NCBI GenBank assembly: GCA_031267795.1
Contig: JAIRYK010000009.1
Coordinates: 1-64,000, forward strand
Direction of reading: 5' to 3'
From: Candidatus Endomicrobiellum devescovinae
GTDB lineage: Bacteria > Elusimicrobiota > Endomicrobiia > Endomicrobiales > Endomicrobiaceae
Length of the DNA: 64,000 bases
The position numbers and the translations under genes were made by a program. The notes under the pieces are model-generated. The model was not told the DNA's origin. It saw only the letters and a list, made by a program, of their open reading frames with translations, and did not search any database. This document shows, in pieces, positions 29,044 to 37,782 of this stretch (position 1 is the stretch's first letter; each line of letters opens with the position of its first letter).

Positions 29044-30699
29044 GTGATTGATATAATGGAAAATAGTATAAAAACTATAAAGTTGATTCCTAACCATGTA
29101 AAAAAATCATTTTTAATCATTTTTATTAGTATGATTGTAGTTTTTTCATTTTTTCTTATAAATTATATTCCTGGCAGAGAAGACTGGGGAGCACTTTTAG
29201 AAAGAAGTCCACTTTTTGGTTGGGAAGTAGTACAAGGGAGATATTTTACTAAGTTTTTGACTTTTTTTCTTTTCGATGGAAACATGGGACTGCCAATCTT
29301 AAATAGAATTTTTAGTTTTTTTCTGTTATCATTGTCGTCTGTAATGCTTTGTATGTATTGGAAATTACCAAAAAGGACAATAGTCTTTTCTCTTGTTGGT
29401 TTGTCTCTTGTATTACAACCGTACATTTTGGCATGGTTTTTTTATCTCATAGGTGGAGAAATTTTTTTAACCTTACCATTTTTTGTTATGTCTGGATTTT
29501 TTTTGTGTGAAAAATCCGCTAATTTTCAATCTTGGCATAAGCTTCTATTGCTCATAGGCGCAGTGTTAAGTTTCTGGTTTGTTTTAGGAATATATCCTGT
29601 TATTATGAATACAATTGCAGTAGTGTTTTTTGGGCGTTTATTAATAGATTTTATTTCATCAAAAGATAAAAATTTAAGACAATTAATTTCTTATAAAATA
29701 TCTACCGTTAGTGCTATAACTATTGGTATGGCTTTGCATTATGTTGTTATACTTTGGTTACAGCACAAAAATATCCTAGTAAATGAGTATAATTCTGGAA
29801 TAATAAGTATGTCTGAGGTACCTTTTAGATGTTTACTTATTATTAAAACTGTACTAAAATACCTTTCTAGCTACAATTTGCCATTTTTTTCGCAGGGTTT
29901 CACATCAATGTGGACTTTTTTGTTATTTCTTTCTATTGGTTCAATTGTGTATAAATTCACACAAGAAAAAAACGAATATGATAAACGCTTTTTTAATATT
30001 ATGCTGATGATGCTTTTTCTTTTTATAACATTGTTTGTATCTTTTTTTACTAACTTAATATCTAATATTACTATGTTTTATGTAGCTAGAACAGATTTTT
30101 TTGGTATTGCTTTTTTTCATGTTTTTATTTTAACAATGTTGTTTAACTTGCATATTCATAGAGTCATTATCAAAAATATTATTTTTTTATGTTGCGTAAG
30201 TATACTCTTTGTTTGTGTTGTTCAAGATTTCAGAGCTCAAAAAATATGGTATTCTGGGTTTGAAATAGAAAAGCAGCAATGGATGCGTATTATAAATCGA
30301 ATAGAAACAACGCCGAAATTTGAAGCAGATAAAACATATAAAGTTTTAATTTTAGGAACAACGTTACCATATCGCCCATTTTTTTATACTTATAGGAAAA
30401 CAAGGAAATTGATGGAATCGGGAGAGTTACTTAATTTTCCATTTATGGCATCATGGGGTACTAGTAATTTAGATCCTTTAAACTACTACAGTGCATATGG
30501 TCTAAGAGGGAAATGGCGACAGATCCCATCTGATTGGTCGCCTGAGGAGTTTAAAATGGCTGCAGAGTCAGTAAAAGAAGAAATTTTTAAAGCTGAGCCG
30601 TGGCCAGCATCTTCATCAGTACAAATTAAGGACGATATTATTTTAGTTGTGCTAGATAAAAATGATTTAGAAAAAACAAAGAGTCTGATAAAAAGTTAG
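29044..30699 (+). CDS. GtrII-like multi-spanning glycosyltransferase
   Basis: 551 residues starting at GTG 29044, supported by AAAGGAAAG just upstream. About ten to eleven hydrophobic helices (first FLIIFISMIVVFSFFLINYI) followed by a C-terminal periplasmic-type domain of ~120 residues (TYKVLILGTTLPYRPFFYTY). An acidic pair in the first outer loop (GREDWGALLERS) is placed like the catalytic acids of polyprenyl-phosphate-dependent transferases. Overall it resembles GtrII glucosyltransferases that modify O-antigen from a lipid-phosphate donor. A GtrB-like donor synthase is encoded at 37783; a GtrA flippase is not seen in the window. Confidence 0.7.
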   Translation: MIDIMENSIKTIKLIPNHVKKSFLIIFISMIVVFSFFLINYIPGREDWGALLERSPLFGWEVVQGRYFTKFLTFFLFDGNMGLPILNRIFSFFLLSLSSVMLCMYWKLPKRTIVFSLVGLSLVLQPYILAWFFYLIGGEIFLTLPFFVMSGFFLCEKSANFQSWHKLLLLIGAVLSFWFVLGIYPVIMNTIAVVFFGRLLIDFISSKDKNLRQLISYKISTVSAITIGMALHYVVILWLQHKNILVNEYNSGIISMSEVPFRCLLIIKTVLKYLSSYNLPFFSQGFTSMWTFLLFLSIGSIVYKFTQEKNEYDKRFFNIMLMMLFLFITLFVSFFTNLISNITMFYVARTDFFGIAFFHVFILTMLFNLHIHRVIIKNIIFLCCVSILFVCVVQDFRAQKIWYSGFEIEKQQWMRIINRIETTPKFEADKTYKVLILGTTLPYRPFFYTYRKTRKLMESGELLNFPFMASWGTSNLDPLNYYSAYGLRGKWRQIPSDWSPEEFKMAAESVKEEIFKAEPWPASSSVQIKDDIILVVLDKNDLEKTKSLIKS

Positions 30700-30713
30700 G
30701 AGCTGATACTAAT

Positions 30714-31487
30714 ATGAAAGTTATTATTTTAGCTGGAGGTTTTGGTACGAGATTGTCTGAAGAGACCGAGATGAAACCTAAGCCAATGGTTGAAATTGGG
30801 GGACATCCGATTTTATGGCATATAATGAAAATTTATTCGCACTATGGCTTTAATGATTTTGTGATTTTGACAGGATATAAATCTCATATTATCAAGGACT
30901 ATTTTATCAACTACTACACAAGGTATTGTGATGTAACAGTTGATATGGTGGCTAATTCTGTAGAAATACATAAAACGCGGCAAGAATCTTGGAAAGTAAC
31001 TATGCTTTATACCGGACAGGATACAATGACTGGCAGTAGAATTAAGAAAGCGCAAGAATATATAGGAAACGAACCTTTTATGTTGACTTATGGGGATGGA
31101 GTTGCAAATGTAGATGTTAATGCACTTTTAACATTTCATAAAAATTCAGGGAAACTTGCTACTGTGACTGCTGTGCAAATGTCGGGGCGTTTTGGCGCAC
31201 TTAAAATAAGTGATACCATAATAACATCTTTTATGGAAAAACCTTTTGGAGAGGAAAATTGGATAAATGGCGGTTTTTTTGTCTGCGAGAGTAAAGTTTT
31301 TGATTATATCGCTCCCGAAGATAATAAAATTATTTTTGAAAAGGCTCCGCTGGAAAATCTTGCTAAAGAAGGTCAATTAAATGCGTATAAGCACATAGGC
31401 TTTTGGCAAGCTATGGATAGTCTGCGCGAAAAAAATGAACTAAATTCACTTTGGAATTCCGGGAAAGCCCCTTGGAAAATTTGGTAA
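30714..31487 (+). CDS. rfbF: Glucose-1-phosphate cytidylyltransferase
   Basis: 257 residues, normal length. Makes CDP-D-glucose from CTP and glucose-1-phosphate, the first step to CDP-3,6-dideoxyhexoses. Signature: ILAGGFGTRLSEETEMKPKP at the N-terminus, IGGHPILWHIM, YTGQDTMTGSRIKKAQEYI, LTYGDGVANVD (metal-binding GDG) and the C-terminal HIGFWQAMDSLREKNELNSL, all diagnostic for RfbF rather than other nucleotidyltransferases. 11 bases separate it from rfbG; rfbFGH are in the classic order. Confidence 0.96.
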   Translation: MKVIILAGGFGTRLSEETEMKPKPMVEIGGHPILWHIMKIYSHYGFNDFVILTGYKSHIIKDYFINYYTRYCDVTVDMVANSVEIHKTRQESWKVTMLYTGQDTMTGSRIKKAQEYIGNEPFMLTYGDGVANVDVNALLTFHKNSGKLATVTAVQMSGRFGALKISDTIITSFMEKPFGEENWINGGFFVCESKVFDYIAPEDNKIIFEKAPLENLAKEGQLNAYKHIGFWQAMDSLREKNELNSLWNSGKAPWKIW

Positions 31488-31498
31488 AAGGATAGAAT

Positions 31499-32578
31499 AT
31501 GATTGATGTTTATAAAGATAAAAAAGTGTTTATAACTGGGCATACAGGATTCAAAGGATCTTGGCTTGCTCTATGGCTTACTCAATTAGAGGCAAAGGTT
31601 TGTGGGTATGCTTTACCTCCAAATACAGAGCCGTCTATATTTAATATTTTAGGTTTAGAAAAAATTATAGACCGTCATATAGAAGGAGATATTAGAGATT
31701 TTGAAAACTTAAGTATAGAGCTTAATAAATTTTCACCTGACATAGTCTTTCATATGGCAGCGCAACCTTTAGTAAGAATATCCTATAAAGAACCACTTGA
31801 AACATACCAAACTAATGTTTTAGGAACAGTAAATATTTTAGAAGTAGTTAGACGTAATGGGAAAGTAAAGGCATTAATTAATGTTACTACAGATAAATGT
31901 TATAAAAATAAAGAAATGAATATTGCATATAAAGAGAACGATGAATTAGGAGGATATGATCCATATAGTAATTCAAAGGCATGCTCAGAGCTTGTAACGT
32001 CTTCTTATAGAGATTCTTTTTTCAACAATCAAGATTTTGGTAAGAAACATAACACTCTTGTGGCAACTGCAAGAGCAGGGAATGTCATAGGGGGGGGGGA
32101 TTACTCTTTAGATAGACTTATTCCTGATTTTGTAAAAGCTGTACAAAAAAATCAAAATATAGTTCTAAGAAATACACAGGCAATACGCCCATGGCAGTTT
32201 GTTTTGGAACCTCTTAGTGGATATATGTTGCTAGGATCAAAGCTGTTAAGTTTAGAAACAAATTATGCAGATGCATATAATTTTGGACCCGAAGAAGAAT
32301 CTATTGTTACTGTAGAAGAAGTTATAAAAAAAGCAATTTCATTTTGGGGCAAAGGCGGCTATGAAGAGGATATAAATGAACACCCTCATGAGGCTAAATT
32401 ATTGAAATTGGATATAAGTAAAGCTAAAAAAGAATTAAAATGGTATCCGGTTTACAATGTAAACGAAGCTGTGAAAAATACTATAGAATGGTATAAAGCA
32501 TATTACGAAGGTGTGAATATGGCTGATTTTTCATTGAATCAAATATCAATATATTCAAATAAACAAGGACTTCTTTGA
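31499..32578 (+). CDS. rfbG: CDP-glucose 4,6-dehydratase (contains a G10 tract)
   Basis: 359 residues. NAD-dependent SDR that turns CDP-glucose into CDP-4-keto-6-deoxyglucose. Motifs: VFITGHTGFKGSWLALWL (cofactor binding), FHMAAQPLVRISYKEPLETY, the YxxxK pair in DPYSNSKACSE, and RPWQFVLEPLSGY. The codons for GGG-D (about residues 198-201) are an uninterrupted run of ten G at 32090-32099. Losing one G gives a TAG 4 codons on; gaining one gives a stop within about 6. In the sequence as given the gene is in frame (ON). It feeds rfbH directly downstream. Confidence 0.96.
   Translation: MIDVYKDKKVFITGHTGFKGSWLALWLTQLEAKVCGYALPPNTEPSIFNILGLEKIIDRHIEGDIRDFENLSIELNKFSPDIVFHMAAQPLVRISYKEPLETYQTNVLGTVNILEVVRRNGKVKALINVTTDKCYKNKEMNIAYKENDELGGYDPYSNSKACSELVTSSYRDSFFNNQDFGKKHNTLVATARAGNVIGGGDYSLDRLIPDFVKAVQKNQNIVLRNTQAIRPWQFVLEPLSGYMLLGSKLLSLETNYADAYNFGPEEESIVTVEEVIKKAISFWGKGGYEEDINEHPHEAKLLKLDISKAKKELKWYPVYNVNEAVKNTIEWYKAYYEGVNMADFSLNQISIYSNKQGLL
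32090..32099 (+). repeat. G10 homopolymer inside rfbG (candidate phase-variation tract)
   Basis: Ten consecutive G, rare in this AT-rich sequence. Frame as given is open; plus or minus one base truncates the enzyme at about residue 200 of 359. Confidence 0.85.
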
Positions 32579-32590
32579 GGAAAGTATAAA

Positions 32591-33955
32591 ATGAGAAAGA
32601 AGATAGCAGAGTTTTTAAGGGAAGTAGTTAAAGCCGTATCAGTCGTATATTATAGATTGGCAATGCCTGATGTCAAAACAGATGGATATATACCTGTCTC
32701 TGGTAAAGTTTTAGGTGCAGAAGAACTAAAAAATATGATAGATGCATCATTTGATATGTGGCTTACTGCAGGACATTTTAATGATGAATTTGAAAAAGAA
32801 TTTGCAGGATTTTTAGATGTGAAATATTCATTAACTACAAATTCAGGATCTTCAGCCAATTTACTTGCAATATCGGCTTTGACATCACATAAACTCGGCA
32901 ACAGAAGATTAAGTAAAGGAGATGAAGTTATAACAGTTGCAAGCGGATTTCCTACTACAATTGCTCCTATAATACAAAATGGATTAATTCCTGTTTTTGT
33001 TGATGTGGAGATAGGAACATATAATGTGATTGTTGATCAAATAGAGGAAGCAATTACGCCAAAAACAAAAGCAGTTTTTATGGCGCACACACTAGGAAAT
33101 GTTTTTGATTTGGCAAAAGTTAAAGAAATATGTGATAGACATAAATTATGGCTTATAGAAGATTCTTGTGATGCGCTTGGTTCAAAGGTTGATGGTAAAT
33201 TTACAGGCACGGTTGGACATATTGGTACGTTTAGCTTTTATCCTGCTCACCATATAACAATGGGGGAAGGGGGAGCTGTTTGCACAAACGATTCGCAACT
33301 TTACAAAATATTAATATCTTTTAGAGATTGGGGCAGAGATTGTTGGTGCAATCCTGGTAAGGACAATACTTGTGGTAAAAGATTTTCTATGAAGTTTGGC
33401 AATATGCCACAAGGGTATGACCATAAATATATTTATTCGCATTTGGGATACAATTTAAAAATCACAGATTGGCAGGCAGCTATAGGCGTTGCACAATTAA
33501 AGAAGATAAATAATTTTATCAAAAAACGGCGTGACAATTTTAATTATTTGTACAAAAAATTAGAAGATTTGCAAGAATATATAATATTGCCAAAGCGCCC
33601 TGAAAATTCTGAACCATCATGGTTTGGTTTTTTGATTTCTGTAAATCCTAATGATAAATTTAATAAACAACAGCTTGTTGAATATCTTGAAAAAAATATG
33701 ATTGGAACAAGGCAACTTTTTGCTGGCAATATTTTAAGACAACTGAGTTTTGTTGAAAGTGATATAAATCTAAGAATAAGAAATTCAGAAATTAAAAAAT
33801 CTAATGCACTAACAGAAAAAGACTATAAATTATTGCCAAATACAGATTTTATAATGAATAATTCCTTCTGGGTAGGAATTTATCCTGCTATTGACAAAAT
33901 GCGGTTAGATAAAATTTCAGAAAATATCCATGAGTTTATAAGACAAAAAATGTAA
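32591..33955 (+). CDS. rfbH: CDP-4-keto-6-deoxyglucose 3-dehydrase (E1)
   Basis: 454 residues. PMP- and iron-sulfur-dependent enzyme that removes the C3 hydroxyl of CDP-4-keto-6-deoxyglucose, with an E3 reductase partner not seen in the window. The internal-aldimine lysine of this fold family is replaced by histidine in FYPAHHITMGEGGAV (H220), the hallmark of E1. The [2Fe-2S] cysteines are in DCWCNPGKDNTCGKRF. It also has NSGSSANLLAISAL and MAHTLGNVFDL. The stop overlaps the next start (TAATG), so it is translationally coupled to the acetaldehyde dehydrogenase homologue. Confidence 0.96.
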   Translation: MRKKIAEFLREVVKAVSVVYYRLAMPDVKTDGYIPVSGKVLGAEELKNMIDASFDMWLTAGHFNDEFEKEFAGFLDVKYSLTTNSGSSANLLAISALTSHKLGNRRLSKGDEVITVASGFPTTIAPIIQNGLIPVFVDVEIGTYNVIVDQIEEAITPKTKAVFMAHTLGNVFDLAKVKEICDRHKLWLIEDSCDALGSKVDGKFTGTVGHIGTFSFYPAHHITMGEGGAVCTNDSQLYKILISFRDWGRDCWCNPGKDNTCGKRFSMKFGNMPQGYDHKYIYSHLGYNLKITDWQAAIGVAQLKKINNFIKKRRDNFNYLYKKLEDLQEYIILPKRPENSEPSWFGFLISVNPNDKFNKQQLVEYLEKNMIGTRQLFAGNILRQLSFVESDINLRIRNSEIKKSNALTEKDYKLLPNTDFIMNNSFWVGIYPAIDKMRLDKISENIHEFIRQKM

Positions 33956-34827
33956 TGAAAAAAATAAATGTTGGAATAATTGGAAGTGGGAATATAGGTT
34001 GCGATTTGCTTGTAAAAATTCAGAAAAGTAAATTTTTACAGTGTTCATTGTTTATGGGACGAAACTTTGAGTCTAGAGGTATGATTTTTGCTAATAATAT
34101 GGGCATTAATATAAGTGACCAATCTATTGATGCCATAATAAAAAATCCTGGGATTTGCGATATTGTTTTTGATGCAACAACAGCAAAAGCACATAAAAAA
34201 CATGCTGATATTTTAAAAAACTTAAATAAGTTTACAATAGATTTGACTCCATCATTAATTGGCAACGCTTGTATTCCAGTTTTAAATTCTGAAGAATGTT
34301 TAGATGTTCAAAACATTAATATGATTACATGTGGAGGGCAAGCAGTAATTCCAATAGTTCACGCGATAAGCTGTATAAAAAAAATAAAATATGTTGAGAC
34401 AGTTTCTAGCATCTCTGCAAAATCTGCAGGACCTGGAACAAGGGCAAATATTGATGAGTTCACACAAACAACGAAGGATTCTATTTTAAAATTTTCTAAT
34501 AATGTTAAAAAAGCAAAGTCAATAATAATAATAAATCCGGCTGAACCTCCAATTATGATGCAAAATACAGTGTATGCTATTATAGACGATACAAGTAATA
34601 TTAATACAATAGAAAAGGAACTATTAAAAATTGAAAAGAAGATACAAGAATATGTTCCTAAATATAAAATCAAATATGGACCTATTTTTGAAGAAAATCG
34701 TCTTATAATTATAATACAAGTAATAGGAAATGGGGATTATTTGCCGCCTTATGCCGGGAATTTAGATATAATAACGAGTTCTGCAGTGTATATGGCTGAA
34801 AAGTATGCAAAAAGTAGATTAATATGA
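33955..34827 (+). CDS. Acylating acetaldehyde dehydrogenase homologue (DmpF/MhpF-like)
   Basis: 290 residues, typical for DmpF/MhpF. NAD-binding VGIIGSGNIGCDLLVKI at the N-terminus, FDATTAKAH, and the catalytic cysteine C126 in NMITCGGQAVIPIVHA; also SAGPGTRANIDEFTQTT and NPAEPPIMMQNTV. The family interconverts acetyl-CoA and acetaldehyde and channels it to a partner aldolase (DmpG), which is exactly the next gene with a 4-base overlap (ATGA). Position inside a CDP-dideoxyhexose operon rather than an aromatic-degradation operon suggests it supplies a two-carbon unit to sugar synthesis; that is inference. Confidence 0.88.
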   Translation: MKKINVGIIGSGNIGCDLLVKIQKSKFLQCSLFMGRNFESRGMIFANNMGINISDQSIDAIIKNPGICDIVFDATTAKAHKKHADILKNLNKFTIDLTPSLIGNACIPVLNSEECLDVQNINMITCGGQAVIPIVHAISCIKKIKYVETVSSISAKSAGPGTRANIDEFTQTTKDSILKFSNNVKKAKSIIIINPAEPPIMMQNTVYAIIDDTSNINTIEKELLKIEKKIQEYVPKYKIKYGPIFEENRLIIIIQVIGNGDYLPPYAGNLDIITSSAVYMAEKYAKSRLI

Positions 34828-35870
34828 AGAAAATTTTAATTTTTGATTCAACTTTAAGAGATGGTTCGCATTCCTTAAAACAGCAATTGGAGTTGGCGAC
34901 AATACGAGACTATTGCGATATTGTTGATAATTCAGGGGTTGATTCTGTTATAGTAGGGCATGGAAATGGATTAGGTGCAAGTTCTTTACAAATAGGATTT
35001 TCAAAATATACGGATAAAGAGATGTTAATAGAAGCTAAAAGCCATTTGAAAAAAACAAAGTTAGGCATTTATATGATTCCAGGATTTGGTACTATAAAAG
35101 ATAATTTACTTGAAGCTATTGATATAGGAGTTGATATTTTCAAAATAGGATCTCATTGTACCGAAGCTGATACAACAAAAGAACATATAGAATTTTTGCG
35201 TAACCACAATAAGCAAGTTTATGGTATTCTTATGATGTCTCATATGGCTTCTCCAAAAAGGTTACTAGAAGAAGTTTTAAAGATGGAATCCTATGGTGCC
35301 TTTGGCGTTATATTGATGGACTCTGCCGGTTTTATGTTGCCAACAGATGTAAAGGAAAGAATTCAACTTTTAACATCAAAATCAAATATTAAAATAGGGT
35401 TTCATGCTCATAATAATTTAGGGTGTGCTGTTGCGAATACATTAATGGCGTTAGACTGTGGGGCATCAATTGTTGATGCGACTGTGAGAGGATTTGGGGC
35501 AGGGGCAGGAAATTGTCAATTAGAGACACTTGTAGCTATTATGAAAAGAATTGAAAAGGAATTTGATATAAATCTTTATAAATTACTTGATGCAAGTGAA
35601 ATGATAAAAAAAATAGCTCCGTTAGAAACAGGGGTAGATACAATAAGTATTATGATGGGGGTTGCTGGTATTTTTAGTGCTTTCAAGAATAGAATTAGAG
35701 CAGTAGCTAAAGAATTTGATGTAGATGAGAGAGATATTATTTTGGAATTGGAAAAAAAGAAGGCTATAGGTGGGCAAGAAGATATGATAATAGAGTCTGC
35801 AATGTCAATAGTAGAAAGAAATAATAATAAAAAAGACAAGGCTACATCTTTTTTAGAAACTTTATCTTAA
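34824..35870 (+). CDS. 4-hydroxy-2-oxovalerate aldolase homologue (DmpG/MhpE-like)
   Basis: 348 residues, HMGL-like TIM barrel. The N-terminus FDSTLRDGSHSLKQQL carries the RDG motif for metal and substrate, followed by VGHGNGLGASSLQIGFS, a family feature; metal ligands are in FHAHNNLGCAVAN; the C-terminal ~60 residues form the communication/dimer domain that docks the dehydrogenase in DmpFG. The reaction is reversible aldol chemistry: pyruvate plus acetaldehyde gives 4-hydroxy-2-oxopentanoate. Overlaps the dehydrogenase gene upstream and is 11 bases from the ThDP enzyme, so the three are one unit. Confidence 0.88.
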   Translation: MKKILIFDSTLRDGSHSLKQQLELATIRDYCDIVDNSGVDSVIVGHGNGLGASSLQIGFSKYTDKEMLIEAKSHLKKTKLGIYMIPGFGTIKDNLLEAIDIGVDIFKIGSHCTEADTTKEHIEFLRNHNKQVYGILMMSHMASPKRLLEEVLKMESYGAFGVILMDSAGFMLPTDVKERIQLLTSKSNIKIGFHAHNNLGCAVANTLMALDCGASIVDATVRGFGAGAGNCQLETLVAIMKRIEKEFDINLYKLLDASEMIKKIAPLETGVDTISIMMGVAGIFSAFKNRIRAVAKEFDVDERDIILELEKKKAIGGQEDMIIESAMSIVERNNNKKDKATSFLETLS

Positions 35871-35881
35871 GGGAAATTATA

Positions 35882-37660
35882 ATGAATGTATCAGAATATA
35901 TTTTTGATTTTTTAATTAAGAAGGGTGTGGATACTGCTTTTGTAGTAACTGGCGGGCAGGCAATGTATTTGGATGATGCATTATATAAGAGAAAAGAAAT
36001 AAAGACAATATTTGCTCATCATGAACAAACGTGTGGGATGTCCGCTGATGCTTATTCCAGAATAACTAGAAAGTTAGGGCTTGCAGTAGTGACAGCCGGA
36101 CCGGGAAGTATAAATGTAGTTAATGGACTTGTTGGGGGATATTGTGACTCTGCCCCTATGATGATAGTTTCTGGTCAATCTGCATTATCATTTGTGAAAT
36201 ATCAAGAAGAAAGTGGAATAAGACAATATGGAATTCAAGGAATTTTTATTAAACCTTTTGTTGAGAAAGCAACAAAGTATTTTATAACAATAGATGATGA
36301 AAAGAAACTTAGTTTTTATTTGGAAAAGGCTTACTATATGGCAACTAATGGTCGCCCGGGTCCTGTTTGGATTGACGTTCCTTTAGATATACAGAGAAAA
36401 GAAGTTTCTGAACAGAAAATTTTCTTTCAGCCTCAAAATGATATAAATATGCATTCTGTAGTTCAAAGAAAAGAAAATGTGGACAAAGTTTTTTCCTTAT
36501 TACAAAATTCTAAAAAGCCATTGGTTATAGCTGGACAAGGTATTTGCTTGTCAAATTCGCAAAATAAATTAAAAACATTTATAGAAAGATACAATATTCC
36601 TATAGTTACAACAAGATTAGGTATAGATATAATAGAATCTTCTCATCGTTTATATGTCGGTAGACCCGGTAATTATGGAGAAAGAAGTGCAAATTTTGCT
36701 GTACAAAATGCAGATATGGTTTTAATTTTAGGTTCTAGATTGTCAACTTCTTCAATAGGTCATGACGGTAAAAATTTTGCAAGAAATGCAAAAAAAATAA
36801 TGGTTGATATAGATGAAAAAGAACTTAATAAGCCATTACCCAATATTGATATAAAAATCAAAGATGATGTAAGTCTTTTTTTAGATTCTTTACTAAAATA
36901 TGAAAAAGTAAATCTTGACAATTTTCAATCTTGGCAAAACAAGTGTTTTGAGTGGACGCAAAAATACCCTGTTGTTTTAGAGGAATACAAAAGAGAAATG
37001 CCAATAAATTCTTATTATTTTACAGATAGACTTTCAGAGGTAGCCGACAAAGATTGTATGATTCTTGTTGACACTGGGTCATGTTTCCATGTGGCAAGTC
37101 AAGTTTGGAAAATAAAGCAAAAGCAAAGATTTTTAACTACAGGTGGTTTGTCATCTATGGGATATTGGGCTGCGAGTATAGGAGCTTGTGCAGCTCATAA
37201 TTACCAAAAAACTCTAGTTATTACTGGAGATGGTAGCTTGCAAATGAATATTCAAGAATTCGCCACAATTAAGCATAATAATTTACCTATAAAAGTGTTT
37301 GTTTATAATAATAACGGATACTTATTGATTAGACAAACACAAAGAAATTTTATGGATAATCGTCTTTTTGGAGAAAGCCCTAAATCTGGACTTTGGTGTC
37401 CTGATTCCATGAAAATTGCAGATGCATATGGAATAAAGGGAGTTAGAATAGAAAAACTAGAGAGTATAGATGAAAAAATAAAAGAAGTTTTGGATTATCA
37501 AGGACCTGTTATATGTGATATAGTTATGCGAGAATTACAAGAATTAATGCCTAGAACAGCTTCTAAGAAACTTCCTGACGGAACACTTGAAGCAATGCCT
37601 TTTGATGATATGTATCCTTTTCTCAGTAAAGAGGAGTATGAGCAGAATAAAAATTCTTAA
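35882..37660 (+). CDS. Thiamine-diphosphate-dependent synthase/lyase (acetolactate-synthase-like; YerE-type candidate)
   Basis: 592 residues with the three-domain ALS/POX plan. The cofactor-activating glutamate is E48 in FAHHEQTCGMSADAY. The central domain has VIAGQGICLSN. The ThDP/Mg motif is GDGSLQMNIQEF then NNNGY. The family decarboxylates a 2-oxo acid and transfers the acyl-anion unit. In yersiniose synthesis the homologous YerE attaches an acetyl unit from pyruvate to C4 of CDP-3,6-dideoxy-4-keto-glucose. Immediately after rfbFGH and the aldolase pair, that role (perhaps with a longer 2-oxo acid) is the most economical proposal. A simple acetolactate synthase is less likely: no small subunit or ilv genes are nearby. 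Confidence 0.85.
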   Translation: MNVSEYIFDFLIKKGVDTAFVVTGGQAMYLDDALYKRKEIKTIFAHHEQTCGMSADAYSRITRKLGLAVVTAGPGSINVVNGLVGGYCDSAPMMIVSGQSALSFVKYQEESGIRQYGIQGIFIKPFVEKATKYFITIDDEKKLSFYLEKAYYMATNGRPGPVWIDVPLDIQRKEVSEQKIFFQPQNDINMHSVVQRKENVDKVFSLLQNSKKPLVIAGQGICLSNSQNKLKTFIERYNIPIVTTRLGIDIIESSHRLYVGRPGNYGERSANFAVQNADMVLILGSRLSTSSIGHDGKNFARNAKKIMVDIDEKELNKPLPNIDIKIKDDVSLFLDSLLKYEKVNLDNFQSWQNKCFEWTQKYPVVLEEYKREMPINSYYFTDRLSEVADKDCMILVDTGSCFHVASQVWKIKQKQRFLTTGGLSSMGYWAASIGACAAHNYQKTLVITGDGSLQMNIQEFATIKHNNLPIKVFVYNNNGYLLIRQTQRNFMDNRLFGESPKSGLWCPDSMKIADAYGIKGVRIEKLESIDEKIKEVLDYQGPVICDIVMRELQELMPRTASKKLPDGTLEAMPFDDMYPFLSKEEYEQNKNS

Positions 37661-37692
37661 AAACATTAAAATAAATTTATTTTAATGTTTTT
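37659..37692 (+). terminator. AT-only hairpin after the ThDP gene
   Basis: A perfect 34-base palindrome made of AAAAACATTAAAATAAA and its complement overlaps the stop codon at 37658-37660 and ends in a T run. It probably attenuates or terminates transcription between the sugar-building block and the GtrB-like gene. Confidence 0.6.
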
Positions 37693-37782
37693 AGGTTATG
37701 AGAACATGTGTATTGCTAGTTTTATTATTGTTATTCCATCAGCTGTACTTTCTTTTTGAAAGATGTATGTAAGGATATTAAT

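Noticed and set aside
35882-37660. Branched-chain amino-acid acetolactate synthase (ilvB)
   Set aside because: No ilvH/ilvC/ilvD neighbours and strong coupling to rfbFGH and the aldolase pair make a sugar role more likely, though not proven.
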